The position numbers and the translations under genes were made by a program. Shown in pieces: positions 35,110 to 44,357 of a stretch of 64,000 bases of DNA; the first letter of the stretch is position 1; each line of letters opens with the position of its first letter. The notes under the pieces are model-generated. The model did not search any database. It was not told the origin of the DNA and was given only the letters and a program-made list of their open reading frames with translations. Source of the stretch: Prevotella sp. BV3P1 (GTDB lineage: Bacteria; Bacteroidota; Bacteroidia; Bacteroidales; Bacteroidaceae); contig NZ_AWXC01000028.1 of NCBI RefSeq assembly GCF_000479005.1, positions 40,190-104,189 on the forward strand. The letters run 5' to 3'.

Positions 35110-37095
35110 ATGACTATGATAGACAGAGCCACCGTTGAACGGATAAAAGACACGGCCAACATCGTGGATGTGGTGAGTGAGTTTGTGACACTTCGCAAGA
35201 GTGGCGCCAACTACAAGGGTCTTTGTCCGTTCCATAACGAGAAAACACCCTCGTTCATCGTTTCACCTGCCCGCGGTACCTGCCATTGTTTCGGGTGCGG
35301 AAAGGGTGGAAACGCCATCGGGTTTATCATGGAACACGAGCAGATGAATTATCCCGAGGCCCTGCGTTGGCTGGCTCGCAAGTATCATATTGAAATCCGT
35401 GAACGCGAGATGACGGATGAGGAACGTCGCGAACAGAGCGAGCGCGAGTCGATGTTCATCGTCAACGAGTGGGCAGCGGGCTATTTCAGCGACTTGTTGC
35501 ACAACCATCCGGACGGACAAGCCATTGGCATGCAGTATTTTCGTAGTCGTGGTTTTCGCGACGACATCATCCGAAAGTTCCAATTGGGGTACGACTTGCC
35601 CGACCGCACGCTGCTGTCACGGACGGCCATTGGCAAGGGTTATCAGGAAGAGTTCTTGTTGAAGACGGGCATTTGTTATAAAACCGACCGTGGTGACTTA
35701 ATCGACCGGTACAGCGGGCGGGTCATCTTTCCGTGGATAGGGCTCAATGGCAAGGTGGTAGGTTTTGGCGGTAGGGTGCTCGACTCGCGCACCAAGGGAG
35801 TTAATCAGAAATATGTCAACTCGCCGGCATCCGAGATTTACCAAAAAGACCGTGAGCTGTACGGCATCTACCAGGCCAAGAAGGCCATCGCGAAAGAAGA
35901 CTGGGTGTACATGGTGGAGGGCTATACCGACGTAATCTCCATGCACCAGTGCGGCGTAGAGAACGTGGTAGCCAACTCGGGAACGGCACTCAGCATGCAT
36001 CAGATTCACATTCTGCACCGATTCACGTCCAACATCACCTTATTATATGATGGTGACGCCGCCGGCATCCATGCGGCTTTCCGCGGAATGGACATGCTCT
36101 TGAGTGAGGGCATGAATGTGAAGATACTGCTTTTGCCTGACGGTGACGACCCTGACAGCTTTGCGAGAAAACATTCGGCCGATGACTTCAAGGCATACAT
36201 CGACAAGCATCAAGTTGACTTTATACAGTTCAAGACCGACATGATGGTGAGCAACGTCATCGACCCTTTTAAGCGTTCTGAGGGCATCAACTCCATCATC
36301 AGCAGCATTGCCGTGGTACCCAATCAGATTCTGCGTGATACTTATGTGCAGGATTGCGCGCGCAGAATTGGGATGAGTGAGCAGACTTTGATTAACACCA
36401 TGAATCGATACATCCGCGAAAATCGAGGTGCCAGAACCACAGAGCAGCAAAGAGCGGCCATGCAGGCGGCGCAATCCGCGCCCGTTTCCCACCCCACACC
36501 GTCTGCAAAGCCCATGGCACAGGCTTCGAAGGTAGAACTGATGCTCATCCAACTGGTGATTAGAAAGGGCGAACAGCTGATTTACGAGGGCGTGGAAGAT
36601 GATAATCACAACGTCGTAAACTTCACCGTGGCTCAATATATCGACTACATCTTGAATGGTGACCAGCTGCAATTGGGCAACGAACTCTACAGGCGCATTC
36701 TGTCAGAGGCTGTCAGTCACAGCGGAGAAGAAGGCTTTGTGGCTGAACAATACTTCGTGCATCATGACGATATTGAAATCAGCAAACTGGCCAGCAAGTT
36801 GAGCATGGATGCTTATCAGGTGATGGAAACACAAAAACCAGCATCTGAAACGAAATATATTGACGAGGAACAATTGGCGAGAGAGGCGCAAGAGGCTCTC
36901 CGAAACCATACCATTCACTTGGTGATGGACTACCGCATGGACTATGTTGAACAGCGGTTGAAAGACCTGATGCGCGAGATAGCGGAGGCGTCGAACGACG
37001 CTGAACGCATGCAACAGCTCATGCTGGAATATAAAGACATGCACCAAATACGCAATGCCTTGGCCAAACAGTTGGGCAACAACATCATCGTGTAA
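35110..37095 (+). CDS. dnaG: DNA primase
   Basis: 661 residues from ATG 35110, or 659 from ATG 35116. The CHC2 zinc finger (CPFHNEKTPSF, then CHCFGCGKGG near residue 56) and the RNA-polymerase basic-motif region are followed by the TOPRIM domain with VEGYTDVISMHQCG (near residue 272) and YDGDAAGIHAA (near 317). The last 200 residues are a divergent DnaB-interacting region. It makes RNA primers at the replication fork. cls follows after 80 bases, probably on the same transcript. Confidence 0.95.
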   Translation: MTMIDRATVERIKDTANIVDVVSEFVTLRKSGANYKGLCPFHNEKTPSFIVSPARGTCHCFGCGKGGNAIGFIMEHEQMNYPEALRWLARKYHIEIREREMTDEERREQSERESMFIVNEWAAGYFSDLLHNHPDGQAIGMQYFRSRGFRDDIIRKFQLGYDLPDRTLLSRTAIGKGYQEEFLLKTGICYKTDRGDLIDRYSGRVIFPWIGLNGKVVGFGGRVLDSRTKGVNQKYVNSPASEIYQKDRELYGIYQAKKAIAKEDWVYMVEGYTDVISMHQCGVENVVANSGTALSMHQIHILHRFTSNITLLYDGDAAGIHAAFRGMDMLLSEGMNVKILLLPDGDDPDSFARKHSADDFKAYIDKHQVDFIQFKTDMMVSNVIDPFKRSEGINSIISSIAVVPNQILRDTYVQDCARRIGMSEQTLINTMNRYIRENRGARTTEQQRAAMQAAQSAPVSHPTPSAKPMAQASKVELMLIQLVIRKGEQLIYEGVEDDNHNVVNFTVAQYIDYILNGDQLQLGNELYRRILSEAVSHSGEEGFVAEQYFVHHDDIEISKLASKLSMDAYQVMETQKPASETKYIDEEQLAREAQEALRNHTIHLVMDYRMDYVEQRLKDLMREIAEASNDAERMQQLMLEYKDMHQIRNALAKQLGNNIIV

Positions 37096-37175
37096 CACCG
37101 TAAATGACACGCTGGTGCGACTTTGTCGTGCCAACCGACCGACAAATCGGACTTGCCTGCAGCATAAACAATACT

Positions 37176-38600
37176 ATGGTTTACCTTCATTGGACGCTTA
37201 TCTTGATCTATTTGATCATCATTATCGGCACCATTGTCACCGTCTTGTTGGACAACCGACAGCCGTCGAAGACAATGGCGTGGTTGCTCGTGCTCATTTT
37301 CTTACCTATCGTGGGCATCATTCTTTATTTCTTCTTCGGCCAAAACACGCGCAAGCAGCGTATGATGAGCCAGCGAAGCATCGACCAACTCACCAAGCGT
37401 TCGATGTTGGAGTTTGCCGAACAGAAAGATTTGATGCTGCCCGAACGGTATCAACCGCTGATACAGCTGTTCGCCAATCAAAACATGTCGTTGCCATTCA
37501 AGGACAACGAGGTGGAAATCTATACCGAAGGGGCCGACTTCTTCCTGGGGTTACTCAAGGCGATAGGCAGTGCCAAACATCACATACACATCGACACGTA
37601 CATTATTGAAGAAGACCCACTGTCACAGTTGATTGCCGATGCCTTGATAGACAAGGCGCGGGAGGGTGTTGAGGTGCGACTGATTTACGACTATGTGGGT
37701 TGTTGGAAGGTTCCAGGCAGGTATTTTGAGCGGCTTCGCAACGCCGGTGTTGATGTGCGTTCTTTCATGCCAGTGCACTTTCCGGCATTCACTGGCAAGG
37801 TAAACTACCGTAATCACCGCAAGCTGGCCGTTGTAGATGGGCAGATAGGTTTTATCGGTGGCATGAACATTGCCATGCGCTACATACGCGGTTCGGCCAA
37901 ACAGCCATGGAGAGATACGCACATGAAGGTGCGCGGGGGAGCCGTGTACGCCATACAGCGTGCCTTTTTGGTAGATTGGTATTTCGTGGATAGGACGCTC
38001 ATCAGCAGTCAAAAGTATTATCCACCCTTTGAACAACCCATTACAAACAATTGTCTTGCACAGGTTGTGACCAGCAGTCCTATCTCGCCTTGGCCTGAAA
38101 TGATGCAGGGATATGTGCGCATTTTGCTCGAAGCTCGCCGTTATGTCTACATGGAAACGCCTTATTTCCTACCCACGGAACCCGTGCTTTTCGCCATTCG
38201 CACAGCGGCCTTGGCGGGCGTTGACGTGCGCTTGATGCTGCCAAGGCATGGGGACGTGAAGTTAGTTGAATGGGCCAGCAGGTCGTATATCCCTATCATG
38301 ATTGAGGCGGGCGTGAAGGTTTATTTCTACAAAGCGGGGTTCAATCATTCTAAACTCTTGGTGGCTGATGACAGTTTGTGTACATGTGGATCCACTAACA
38401 TCGACTTCCGTAGCTTTGAAAACAACTTCGAAGCTAACATTTTCTTTTATGATGAGGAACTGGCTTTGCGCATGAAGCAGGTCTTTTTGACCGATCAAGA
38501 ATCGTGTGTGCTTATCGACAGGCTGGCAGATTTCATGCGTAGGCCGTTCTTAAACAGGCTTTGGGAGTCGCTGGTACGTCTGCTTGCTCCGCTTCTATAA
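37176..38600 (+). CDS. cls: Cardiolipin synthase (phospholipase D superfamily)
   Basis: 474 residues from ATG 37176 (MVYLHWTLILIYL); the frame is open for 24 more residues upstream but these do not look like the family. Two transmembrane segments (residues about 5-25 and 36-56) are followed by two HKD motifs: HRKLAVVD at 214-221 and HSKLLVAD at 391-398. The enzyme condenses two phosphatidylglycerols into cardiolipin at the inner membrane. It lies downstream of dnaG and converges with rsmD, whose stop is 22 bases away. Confidence 0.92.
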   Translation: MVYLHWTLILIYLIIIIGTIVTVLLDNRQPSKTMAWLLVLIFLPIVGIILYFFFGQNTRKQRMMSQRSIDQLTKRSMLEFAEQKDLMLPERYQPLIQLFANQNMSLPFKDNEVEIYTEGADFFLGLLKAIGSAKHHIHIDTYIIEEDPLSQLIADALIDKAREGVEVRLIYDYVGCWKVPGRYFERLRNAGVDVRSFMPVHFPAFTGKVNYRNHRKLAVVDGQIGFIGGMNIAMRYIRGSAKQPWRDTHMKVRGGAVYAIQRAFLVDWYFVDRTLISSQKYYPPFEQPITNNCLAQVVTSSPISPWPEMMQGYVRILLEARRYVYMETPYFLPTEPVLFAIRTAALAGVDVRLMLPRHGDVKLVEWASRSYIPIMIEAGVKVYFYKAGFNHSKLLVADDSLCTCGSTNIDFRSFENNFEANIFFYDEELALRMKQVFLTDQESCVLIDRLADFMRRPFLNRLWESLVRLLAPLL

Positions 38601-38622
38601 TGCCGCTTCCCTTCGTAAGCGA

Positions 38623-39165
38623 TTACATGTCTTTGGATTGGAATATGGTGAAGTTGACGCTGCCGTAGTGTCTGTGCTCGACATATTGCGGCAATGTACT
38701 GAAATCATTCTTCTTTCCGTGTTCGAATACGAACACGCCGTTTGGCTTCAGCAGCTCATATTGCAGAACAAGCGCGGGAATCTTCTCCAGTTCGGGTAAG
38801 GTGTATGGAGGGTCAGCGAAGATGAAATCGAACCGTTGGTGGCAATTTTTCAAGAAACGAAACACGTCCCCTCGAATCAAAACGTTCTTCTCTGTTCCTA
38901 ATTTTTGCATGCAATGGCGAATCAAGTTGGCATGGTCGCGGTCGGCCTCCACGCTCACTACCTGCTCACACCCACGCGACAACAGTTCCATAGAGATGCT
39001 TCCGGTGCCTGCAAAGAGGTCTAAAGCCATGGCTCCTTCAAAGTCAATGTAGCCGTTCAGCACGTTGAAAATGCTCTCTTTAGCATAGTCTGTCGTGGGT
39101 CTGGCTTTGAACGTGTGGGGTATGTCGAAGTGTCTTCCCTTGTATAAGCCTGTGATGATGCGCAT
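38623..39165 (-). CDS. rsmD: 16S rRNA (guanine(966)-N(2))-methyltransferase
   Basis: 180 residues from ATG 39165 (MRIITGLYKGRHFDIP). The frame is open much further upstream, but that part overlaps the DUF3822 gene and is unlike the family. The SAM motif is ALDLFAGTGSISMELLSRG (near residue 46) and the catalytic FADPPY is near residue 116. It methylates G966 of 16S rRNA. Start and stop overlap with the DUF3822 gene by a single base (TAATG), indicating coupled translation. Confidence 0.93.
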   Translation of the reverse strand: MRIITGLYKGRHFDIPHTFKARPTTDYAKESIFNVLNGYIDFEGAMALDLFAGTGSISMELLSRGCEQVVSVEADRDHANLIRHCMQKLGTEKNVLIRGDVFRFLKNCHQRFDFIFADPPYTLPELEKIPALVLQYELLKPNGVFVFEHGKKNDFSTLPQYVEHRHYGSVNFTIFQSKDM

Positions 39166-39983
39166 TATTTTCCTTTCAAAAAGAGGGTGATGAGGTCGAA
39201 TGTGATTCCTTTGATGTTGATGATGGGAGCACGATTGAACTCTGCTGCGGGATTGATGTAATACACTTTTTGCAAATAGCGGCGCAGGTTGTCGGTCAAC
39301 CATTCGCGTTCGGGAACGTCGCCCGCTACATGCAGCTCGTCTTTCTCGGTGTCCAAAGCCAGCAATTTCCATGCGTACAGCAGAAAGTAGATGGCATCTT
39401 GCGCGCTTGCCGCATTGAATGTGTTGCAGAACTTGAAGCGGTTGTGTTGAAAACAGAACACGTCTACCTTCTTATCATGAAAGTATGCGTACAGTTTTTG
39501 GTACGCTCCCGTGAAACTTCGCTTATGTAGATAGCTCCAAACCGGCTGCAACATGGGGTGGAAGCGCACGTCGTTGAAGTGGTCTGTGATAACCAATTTC
39601 AGGTCTTTGTTCATGGAAAACACGGCCACTGCGTTGAGATTGGGCAGAATGGCGTGCAACACCGTGCTGTCGTCATGCCCGATGAAGGTGTGATGGTAAA
39701 GTAGTTCGATGGCACTTTCATCAAATTCGTCAATGGGAATCATCAGAACGGGCGAGTCGACCATCACCTGTGCCCGCTGGTAGCCATACGAGAGCAGGTC
39801 ACTTTCTTCAAAGGCTTCGCGTAAGTTGGCAGCCAACGAAATACCACTCTTAAGGATATAAGGCTCGAAAGCCAATTGGCTCTCCGTGGAATTGTCTATC
39901 ACGGAGAAACTCAAGGAGTGCTGACTGACCCTGAAAGTCAGCCTGGCCCTCTTTCGTTGTATGTCATTCCCAATTTCCGGCAT
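39165..39983 (-). CDS. DUF3822 family protein
   Basis: 272 residues without signal peptide or membrane segments. The protein matches the Bacteroidota-specific DUF3822 family, which resembles an actin/FtsA-like fold without clear nucleotide motifs and is typically encoded with rsmD, as here. Segments include ARLTFRVSQHSLSFSV at the start, SPVLMIPIDEFDE and FHDKKVDVFCFQHNRFKFCNTF in the middle. The function is unknown. Its start overlaps the 3' end of the upstream membrane-protein gene by 20 bases, and its stop overlaps rsmD's start. Confidence 0.85.
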   Translation of the reverse strand: MPEIGNDIQRKRARLTFRVSQHSLSFSVIDNSTESQLAFEPYILKSGISLAANLREAFEESDLLSYGYQRAQVMVDSPVLMIPIDEFDESAIELLYHHTFIGHDDSTVLHAILPNLNAVAVFSMNKDLKLVITDHFNDVRFHPMLQPVWSYLHKRSFTGAYQKLYAYFHDKKVDVFCFQHNRFKFCNTFNAASAQDAIYFLLYAWKLLALDTEKDELHVAGDVPEREWLTDNLRRYLQKVYYINPAAEFNRAPIINIKGITFDLITLFLKGK

Positions 39984-40446
39984 TGTCGTTTGATGTGTTG
40001 AGATCTCCGATCTTCAGTCCGGGAAAGCGTCCCGCCGCGTTCTCGTCGTCAATCAGTTGTTGGATGGCTTGTTTGTCTAATCCCTGTAAAAAGTCAGCAT
40101 GATAGGCCCTGCATTCCATCAATGGCAGCTGTCGCCCCGACTTAGTGAGCTGCATGGCGGTTTCTATCTCGAACTGCTTGTGGTTGGTATGCGGAACAAA
40201 CCGCAGGGAGTCGGTCAGCAAGCCCCGACGTATCAGGCTATCGAAGCTGGCGGTATAGCCTCCCGTGGCCATGCGGTATTTCTCTTCGGCCATGCGTATT
40301 TGCACCAAATGGCGCTTCACTTCTGTTTCCCGTTCAGTCTGTTGCTGCTTGAAGTGGATGGGACCGTAGATGCTCAAGATGCACAAGATGGCCAGAATCA
40401 AGACGCAGCAGGTTAAAAGATAATTATGCTTTACTTTGACTTTCAT
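39964..40446 (-). CDS. Single-pass membrane protein of unknown function
   Basis: 160 residues from ATG 40446 (MKVKVKHNYLL); an extra 28 residues upstream are out of keeping with the promoter at 40497-40504. One membrane segment (residues about 7-26, LLTCCVLILAILCILSIYG) is followed by a region predicted to be extracytoplasmic: a helix (QQTERETEVKRHLVQIRMAEEKYR) and a Gly/Tyr turn (MATGGYTASFDSLIRRGLL). This resembles the start of pseudopilin-like proteins, but no prepilin peptidase site is seen. It begins the operon with the DUF3822 protein and rsmD. I do not recognise it further. Confidence 0.7.
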   Translation of the reverse strand: MKVKVKHNYLLTCCVLILAILCILSIYGPIHFKQQQTERETEVKRHLVQIRMAEEKYRMATGGYTASFDSLIRRGLLTDSLRFVPHTNHKQFEIETAMQLTKSGRQLPLMECRAYHADFLQGLDKQAIQQLIDDENAAGRFPGLKIGDLNTSNDNAGNWE

Positions 40447-40461
40447 GACCGATTTTTGTTG

Positions 40462-40469
40462 TATCTTTG
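40462..40469 (+). promoter_or_regulatory. Promoter of the RecD-like helicase, -7 element TATCTTTG
   Basis: TATCTTTG matches TAnnTTTG and predicts a start near 40475, about 90 bases before the ATG. It lies within 35 bases of a minus-strand element (40497-40504), so the two transcripts would overlap at their 5' ends. Confidence 0.55.
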
Positions 40470-40496
40470 TGCGTATGGCGAACCATCTTACACTTG

Positions 40497-40504
40497 CAAA
40501 AGTA
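40497..40504 (-). promoter_or_regulatory. Promoter of the membrane protein-DUF3822-rsmD operon, -7 element TACTTTTG
   Basis: The plus strand reads CAAAAGTA, which is TACTTTTG on the minus strand. The start would be near 40490, 44 bases before ATG 40446, supporting that start codon. Confidence 0.55.
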
Positions 40505-40566
40505 CAAAATAGTTTCCAATAAACCGACAAATCGGTAAATTTCTCATTCTATCTCTTTCTGAACAC

Positions 40567-42087
40567 ATGATCACAGACGAACTCATCTTCCAAATCAAAC
40601 GACAATTCGCACTCGAACCTACAGCCGAACAGGCCGATGCTCTACGCACCTTTGCCTGTTTCATGATGGATGACGACCCACACGCGGTGATGATTTTACG
40701 GGGGAGCGCAGGCACTGGGAAGACCTCTTTGGCTGCGGCTATCGTGCGAACCATGGTGACACTGGGTCAAAAGGTGATGCTCTTGGCCCCTACCGGACGC
40801 GCCGCAAAGGTGTTTGCCATGAACAGCACGCATCCTGCTTACACCATTCATCACCAGATATACCGACAGAAAACATTCGAGGGTGATGGTGGTGTGTTCA
40901 ATCTCAACTACAACCGCCATGCCGACACGATGTTCATGATTGACGAATGTTCGATGATTTCCAACCGCGGCATGCCCGACTCGTCGTTCGGAAGCGGGTG
41001 CCTGTTAGACGATTTGGTGCAGTTTGTCTACGGTGGGCGCAACTGTAAGATGATGCTCATCGGTGATCAGGCGCAGCTGCCGCCTGTCGGTGAAACCGAA
41101 TCTCCGGCTCTGAACGCCGACTTCTTACAAGGGTATGGACTGAAAACTTACGAGTGTACGCTCAGTGAGGTGTTGCGACAGAGCCGACAGAGCGGCATAC
41201 TGTACAATGCAACGCTCATCAGGCAGATGATCACCCGTGACGAGTTGACCGAATTACCCCAGATACATTTCCATGGATTCGCTGACATCAAGATGGTGCC
41301 GGGCGATGAATTGATTGAGACGCTCAATGACAGTTACACGGAAGTGGGCATGGACGAAACCATCGTTGTAACGAGAAGTAACAAGCGAGCCAACATCTAT
41401 AACCGTGGCATCCGTAACACCATCCTGGACAGAGAGGAGGAACTAAGCTCCGGTGATTGGCTCATGGTGGTGCGGAACAATTATTTTTGGTCGCAACAAG
41501 CCACCGAATCGCCGGTGAACGATGTGCCGCTTGCGAATAATGCTGCGGCCTCTTCGGCCATGCGAGAGGCGGAAAAAGAAGGGAATGGCACCAACGGTAT
41601 CTCCTTTTTGGCCAACGGAGACCGTGCCTTGGTGCAGCGGGTGAGGAACGTGCGCGAAGTGTATGGCTTTCGTTTTGCTGATGTCTGGCTGCAATTCCCC
41701 GACTACGACCAATACGAATTGCAAGCAACGGTCGTGCTGGACAGTCTTAATACGGAGGCGCCGGCGCTGACGCAAGCGCAAAACGAGCGATTGTTTCAGG
41801 AGGTGATGGCCGACTATGCCGACATTCCCTTGAAGCGGGAACGGCTCAAAAAGATGAGACAGGACAAGTTGTTGAACGCCATTCAGGTGAAATATGCGTA
41901 CGCCATCACCTGTCATAAGGCGCAAGGTGGGCAGTGGGCGCATGTCTATCTGGATCAGGGATATATGACCGACGACATGCTCACGCCCGACTATGTGCAT
42001 TGGTTGTACACCGCTTTCACCCGAGCCACCGAGCGTTTGTATTTGGTTAATTGGCCTAAAACGCAAACGCACGATGAGGATGATTGA
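40567..42087 (+). CDS. RecD-like ATP-dependent DNA helicase
   Basis: 506 residues. Walker A is GSAGTGKTS (near residue 45), motif Ia is LLAPTGRAAKVF, Walker B is FMIDECSMIS (near 124), then LIGDQAQLPPVG (motif III), and the C-terminal UvrD_C_2-type motif is AYAITCHKAQGGQWAHVYLD. The order is that of RecD/Pif1 superfamily 1B helicases. It lacks the N-terminal domain of RecD2, so it is a short form. Its role is probably DNA repair or recombination. It diverges from the DUF3822 operon and is not co-transcribed with a RecB or RecC gene here. Confidence 0.88.
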   Translation: MITDELIFQIKRQFALEPTAEQADALRTFACFMMDDDPHAVMILRGSAGTGKTSLAAAIVRTMVTLGQKVMLLAPTGRAAKVFAMNSTHPAYTIHHQIYRQKTFEGDGGVFNLNYNRHADTMFMIDECSMISNRGMPDSSFGSGCLLDDLVQFVYGGRNCKMMLIGDQAQLPPVGETESPALNADFLQGYGLKTYECTLSEVLRQSRQSGILYNATLIRQMITRDELTELPQIHFHGFADIKMVPGDELIETLNDSYTEVGMDETIVVTRSNKRANIYNRGIRNTILDREEELSSGDWLMVVRNNYFWSQQATESPVNDVPLANNAAASSAMREAEKEGNGTNGISFLANGDRALVQRVRNVREVYGFRFADVWLQFPDYDQYELQATVVLDSLNTEAPALTQAQNERLFQEVMADYADIPLKRERLKKMRQDKLLNAIQVKYAYAITCHKAQGGQWAHVYLDQGYMTDDMLTPDYVHWLYTAFTRATERLYLVNWPKTQTHDEDD

Positions 42088-42123
42088 GCGGGAGCGGCCA
42101 TCAAAAACCACCCACAGCCCCGC

Positions 42124-42594
42124 TTATTGCCTTTTGTAGACCACGGGATCGTCCGTGACATCGTCACTTCCTACGCTCACTTGTGTCATGAGCCCCTTCT
42201 CCTCGTCCACTTTTAAAACAACGACATACGCTGGCTGGTGTCCTTTGGCGGGCATCGTGATTCTCAATACCGGCTTTTGATATGTGTAGGTGGCGGTTTG
42301 TGTCACCTCTTGTCGGTGCTGTCGTCTGTTTGTCTCTACGCTGTTTCCTTTTTCGTATCTCTCTTCACTGCCCGAAGTGACAAACACCTCGCGGGCGGAT
42401 GCGAACGCCAAACTTCCCCAGTGCTTTACATATTTGGAATGACTGGATGGCACTAAGCGTTCGTAACTCCATTTTGTATTTATCAACTTGTTTGCTGTTA
42501 GGCTCTCAAAATCTTTGTCCTGCTTGTCGCATGATGCGAGCGTGAAAACCATCGCACAAAGCGTCAACGTTATCGATAACAATCTTTTATTCAT
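42124..42594 (-). CDS. Small lipoprotein, unknown function
   Basis: 156 residues from ATG 42594 with a lipoprotein signal (TLASC, Cys about residue 22). The mature part starts with an acidic linker, then NTKWSYERLVPSSHS and two beta-rich stretches (YTYQKPVLRITMPAKG, YVVVLKVDEEKGLMTQVSV). The Trp-containing start after a lipobox resembles small lipocalin-like or META-like domains, but the match is weak. The gene is transcribed alone, converging with the helicase, from a promoter at 42629-42636. Confidence 0.75.
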   Translation of the reverse strand: MNKRLLSITLTLCAMVFTLASCDKQDKDFESLTANKLINTKWSYERLVPSSHSKYVKHWGSLAFASAREVFVTSGSEERYEKGNSVETNRRQHRQEVTQTATYTYQKPVLRITMPAKGHQPAYVVVLKVDEEKGLMTQVSVGSDDVTDDPVVYKRQ

Positions 42595-42628
42595 CTTCTT
42601 ACTTGTTTTATGGTTTAAAATGAAGGTG

Positions 42629-42636
42629 CAAAGATA
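42629..42636 (-). promoter_or_regulatory. Lipoprotein gene promoter, -7 element TATCTTTG
   Basis: The plus strand reads CAAAGATA. The start would be near 42622, about 28 bases before ATG 42594. Confidence 0.6.
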
Positions 42637-42805
42637 GGACAAAAAAGATATTTTTCAAGCTGATTGGCTGCAAAAAAGTAGTCATTTTGCAAGAAATGGT
42701 ACTGCTTGAAGCCCATAACGTGTGCCTGAGTGCTGTTGGATGAATAGTCAAACAGTGTGTTTATGCGCATCATAGCACATGCAATCTCACTGACAGATTT
42801 ATGTG

Positions 42806-43153
42806 AATTTTCTTGACAACGAACATCTTCATATTTTTAGAATTTACGAACAACCGGGCATCTTGTTGCAAATATGCTTAAAATGAGAAAGTTTTATAAG
42901 TGGTTATGGCATAATGTATTACGTTAATCTCTATCCGCTGCACGCCTGTTTTCGCCGTCTTTATCTGTGAAATGCATTGAGTTAAGGGTGCAATATGTAT
43001 GCTTTTGCGCAGTAAACCCATGTTCATTGCGTGCCAATGGGGTGCTTTTAGCAGTGCAAAGTCAATGCTTTATGGTAAAAATTTGATTTTTCTTGCCAAC
43101 TCAACTCCTGTCTTGCATCCTGTTTGCCTATCGTTTTTTTCTATATTGAAAGT
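42806..43153 (-). repeat. Dispersed intergenic element, copy C (upstream of the small lipoprotein gene)
   Basis: Read on the minus strand, box ACTTTCAATATAGAAAAAAA (43153-43134) is followed by an AAGCATTG word at about +66, CAAAAGCAT at about +134 and AATGCAT at about +159. The core starts at 42855 with GGTTGTTCGTAAAT and ends with TGTCAAGAAAATT at 42806. The box-to-core gap is 278 bases. The arm GCATATTTGCAAC precedes the core, as in copy B. It points to the lipoprotein promoter, 170 bases away. Confidence 0.6.
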
Positions 43154-43295
43154 TTTTATGTGCCGTTTTTGGGGCGATAATTGGTAAAAATACATAACAA
43201 CCTTGGCGGCATCCTATTTGCATTGTTTGAATGGATAGGTTGGCCATGCGTGCACAAAAGCATGAAAAATAGTTCACGCTTCATGGTTTTTTGCA

Positions 43296-43303
43296 TACCT
43301 TTG
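43296..43303 (+). promoter_or_regulatory. Promoter, -7 element TACCTTTG
   Basis: TACCTTTG matches TAnnTTTG and predicts a start near 43309. It would serve the small open frame at 43329 and the SprT-like gene at 43600. Confidence 0.5.
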
Positions 43304-43328
43304 TGGTGCAAATCACATTCACTTACGG

Positions 43329-43607
43329 ATGAAAGCGGAGGACAGCATGGCTGATCACCCTCTTTTCACACACAATTATTTTTCATTCATGAAGCTCTGG
43401 GGCATTCTTTTTCTGGTGGTTCCCTTGCTGGGAAGTGCTTATTGTGAGAAAGCCTACGGTGCCTCGCTGAACGGCTGGGCGCAGTGGCGTTTCGCAATAA
43501 ATGGTCTTGGTATTTGGGGAGGAAAGTTCAGAATTGGCACCCAATCCGAATATCTGGCAGCAGCTTTGACGTCAACCACTTCAGTAAATTGTTGTCAACA
43601 TGAATGA
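43329..43607 (+). CDS. Possible 92-residue small secreted protein overlapping the SprT-like gene
   Basis: ATG 43329 lies about 20 bases after a predicted transcript start. Residues 21-38 are hydrophobic (MKLWGILFLVVPLLGSAY), so the product could be exported or membrane-bound. The last eight bases overlap the SprT-like gene start at 43600, which could couple translation. No family is recognised and composition is not strongly gene-like, so it may simply be a 290-base leader. Confidence 0.35.
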   Translation: MKAEDSMADHPLFTHNYFSFMKLWGILFLVVPLLGSAYCEKAYGASLNGWAQWRFAINGLGIWGGKFRIGTQSEYLAAALTSTTSVNCCQHE

Positions 43608-44262
43608 TACGGTTGTGATTGATGAGGCCTGGTTGCATGCGTCTTTTGACACTTTCAACCGCTTGTATTTTGACAATGCGTTGCCCCGTCCCCGACTCTC
43701 GTTATCGCAGTCGCGCACAAGGCTCGGCAGCATGTCGTGCAAGCATAAGCTTACCTGGAAAGGATACAGGCCTTGCCGTTATGCCATTCACGTCAGTACC
43801 TATTATAATCAGACCGAACGGCAATATCAGAACGTGCTGTTGCACGAGATGATTCATTATTATATCGCCTACAAAGGCATTGTGGACACCTCGCCACATG
43901 GTAAAGTTTTTCGTCAGATGATGAAAAACTTGAATGAAAAGTATGGTTGGGAAATCAGCGTCAGCTCTCGGATGAGTGAGGCAAAGTCCGCCTCCGTGCA
44001 ATCATCAGCCACGCCTCGGCTCATCCTCTTGCTTGAGGTACAGGGACGGGGGCATTTCGTTTCGGTGGTCAACCCCAAGTATGCGTCTGCGATGGAACAC
44101 GAGCTGCAACGGCTGTCAGAAGTGAAACAGCACGCATGGTACCTGTCTTCAGATGCTTATTTTGACGGCTTTCCGGTGGTAAGGAGCCTTCGGGGCAGGA
44201 GGATAACGGTGGAAATGCGAAACGAACTCATTGCTAAACTCACACCTCTGAAGGATGTTTGA
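43600..44262 (+). CDS. SprT-like zinc metalloprotease domain protein
   Basis: 220 residues, cytoplasmic. The segment DTFNRLYFDNALPRPRLSLS is typical for SprT-like proteins, and HEMIHYY with the HExxH motif at residues 82-86 is followed by HGKVFRQMMKNLNEKYG. In eukaryotes SPRTN members cut DNA-protein crosslinks; bacterial SprT proteins are less understood. The family's C-terminal zinc ribbon is not seen; instead there is a beta-rich extension (LILLLEVQGRGHFVSVV) of unknown role. Confidence 0.85.
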   Translation: MNDTVVIDEAWLHASFDTFNRLYFDNALPRPRLSLSQSRTRLGSMSCKHKLTWKGYRPCRYAIHVSTYYNQTERQYQNVLLHEMIHYYIAYKGIVDTSPHGKVFRQMMKNLNEKYGWEISVSSRMSEAKSASVQSSATPRLILLLEVQGRGHFVSVVNPKYASAMEHELQRLSEVKQHAWYLSSDAYFDGFPVVRSLRGRRITVEMRNELIAKLTPLKDV

Positions 44263-44357
44263 TTTGTTTTGTCATTTCTCTTTTCGTGTTACTCACGAAG
44301 TTCGTAACACACACCGTGGTTGTGTTTGGTTCGTTGTTCTTTCATTGAAAATAAGAA

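Larger units (their letters stand above)
42637..43328. other. 690-base gap with dispersed element copy C
   Basis: No convincing gene is seen. It contains copy C (42806-43153, pointing to the lipoprotein gene) and a plus-strand promoter (43296-43303). GCATG-type words also occur at 43246 and 43259, outside the element. Confidence 0.5.

Noticed and set aside
39166..39372. Upstream extension of rsmD
   Set aside because: It lies over the DUF3822 gene in another frame, while RsmD proteins begin at the MRIITG segment.
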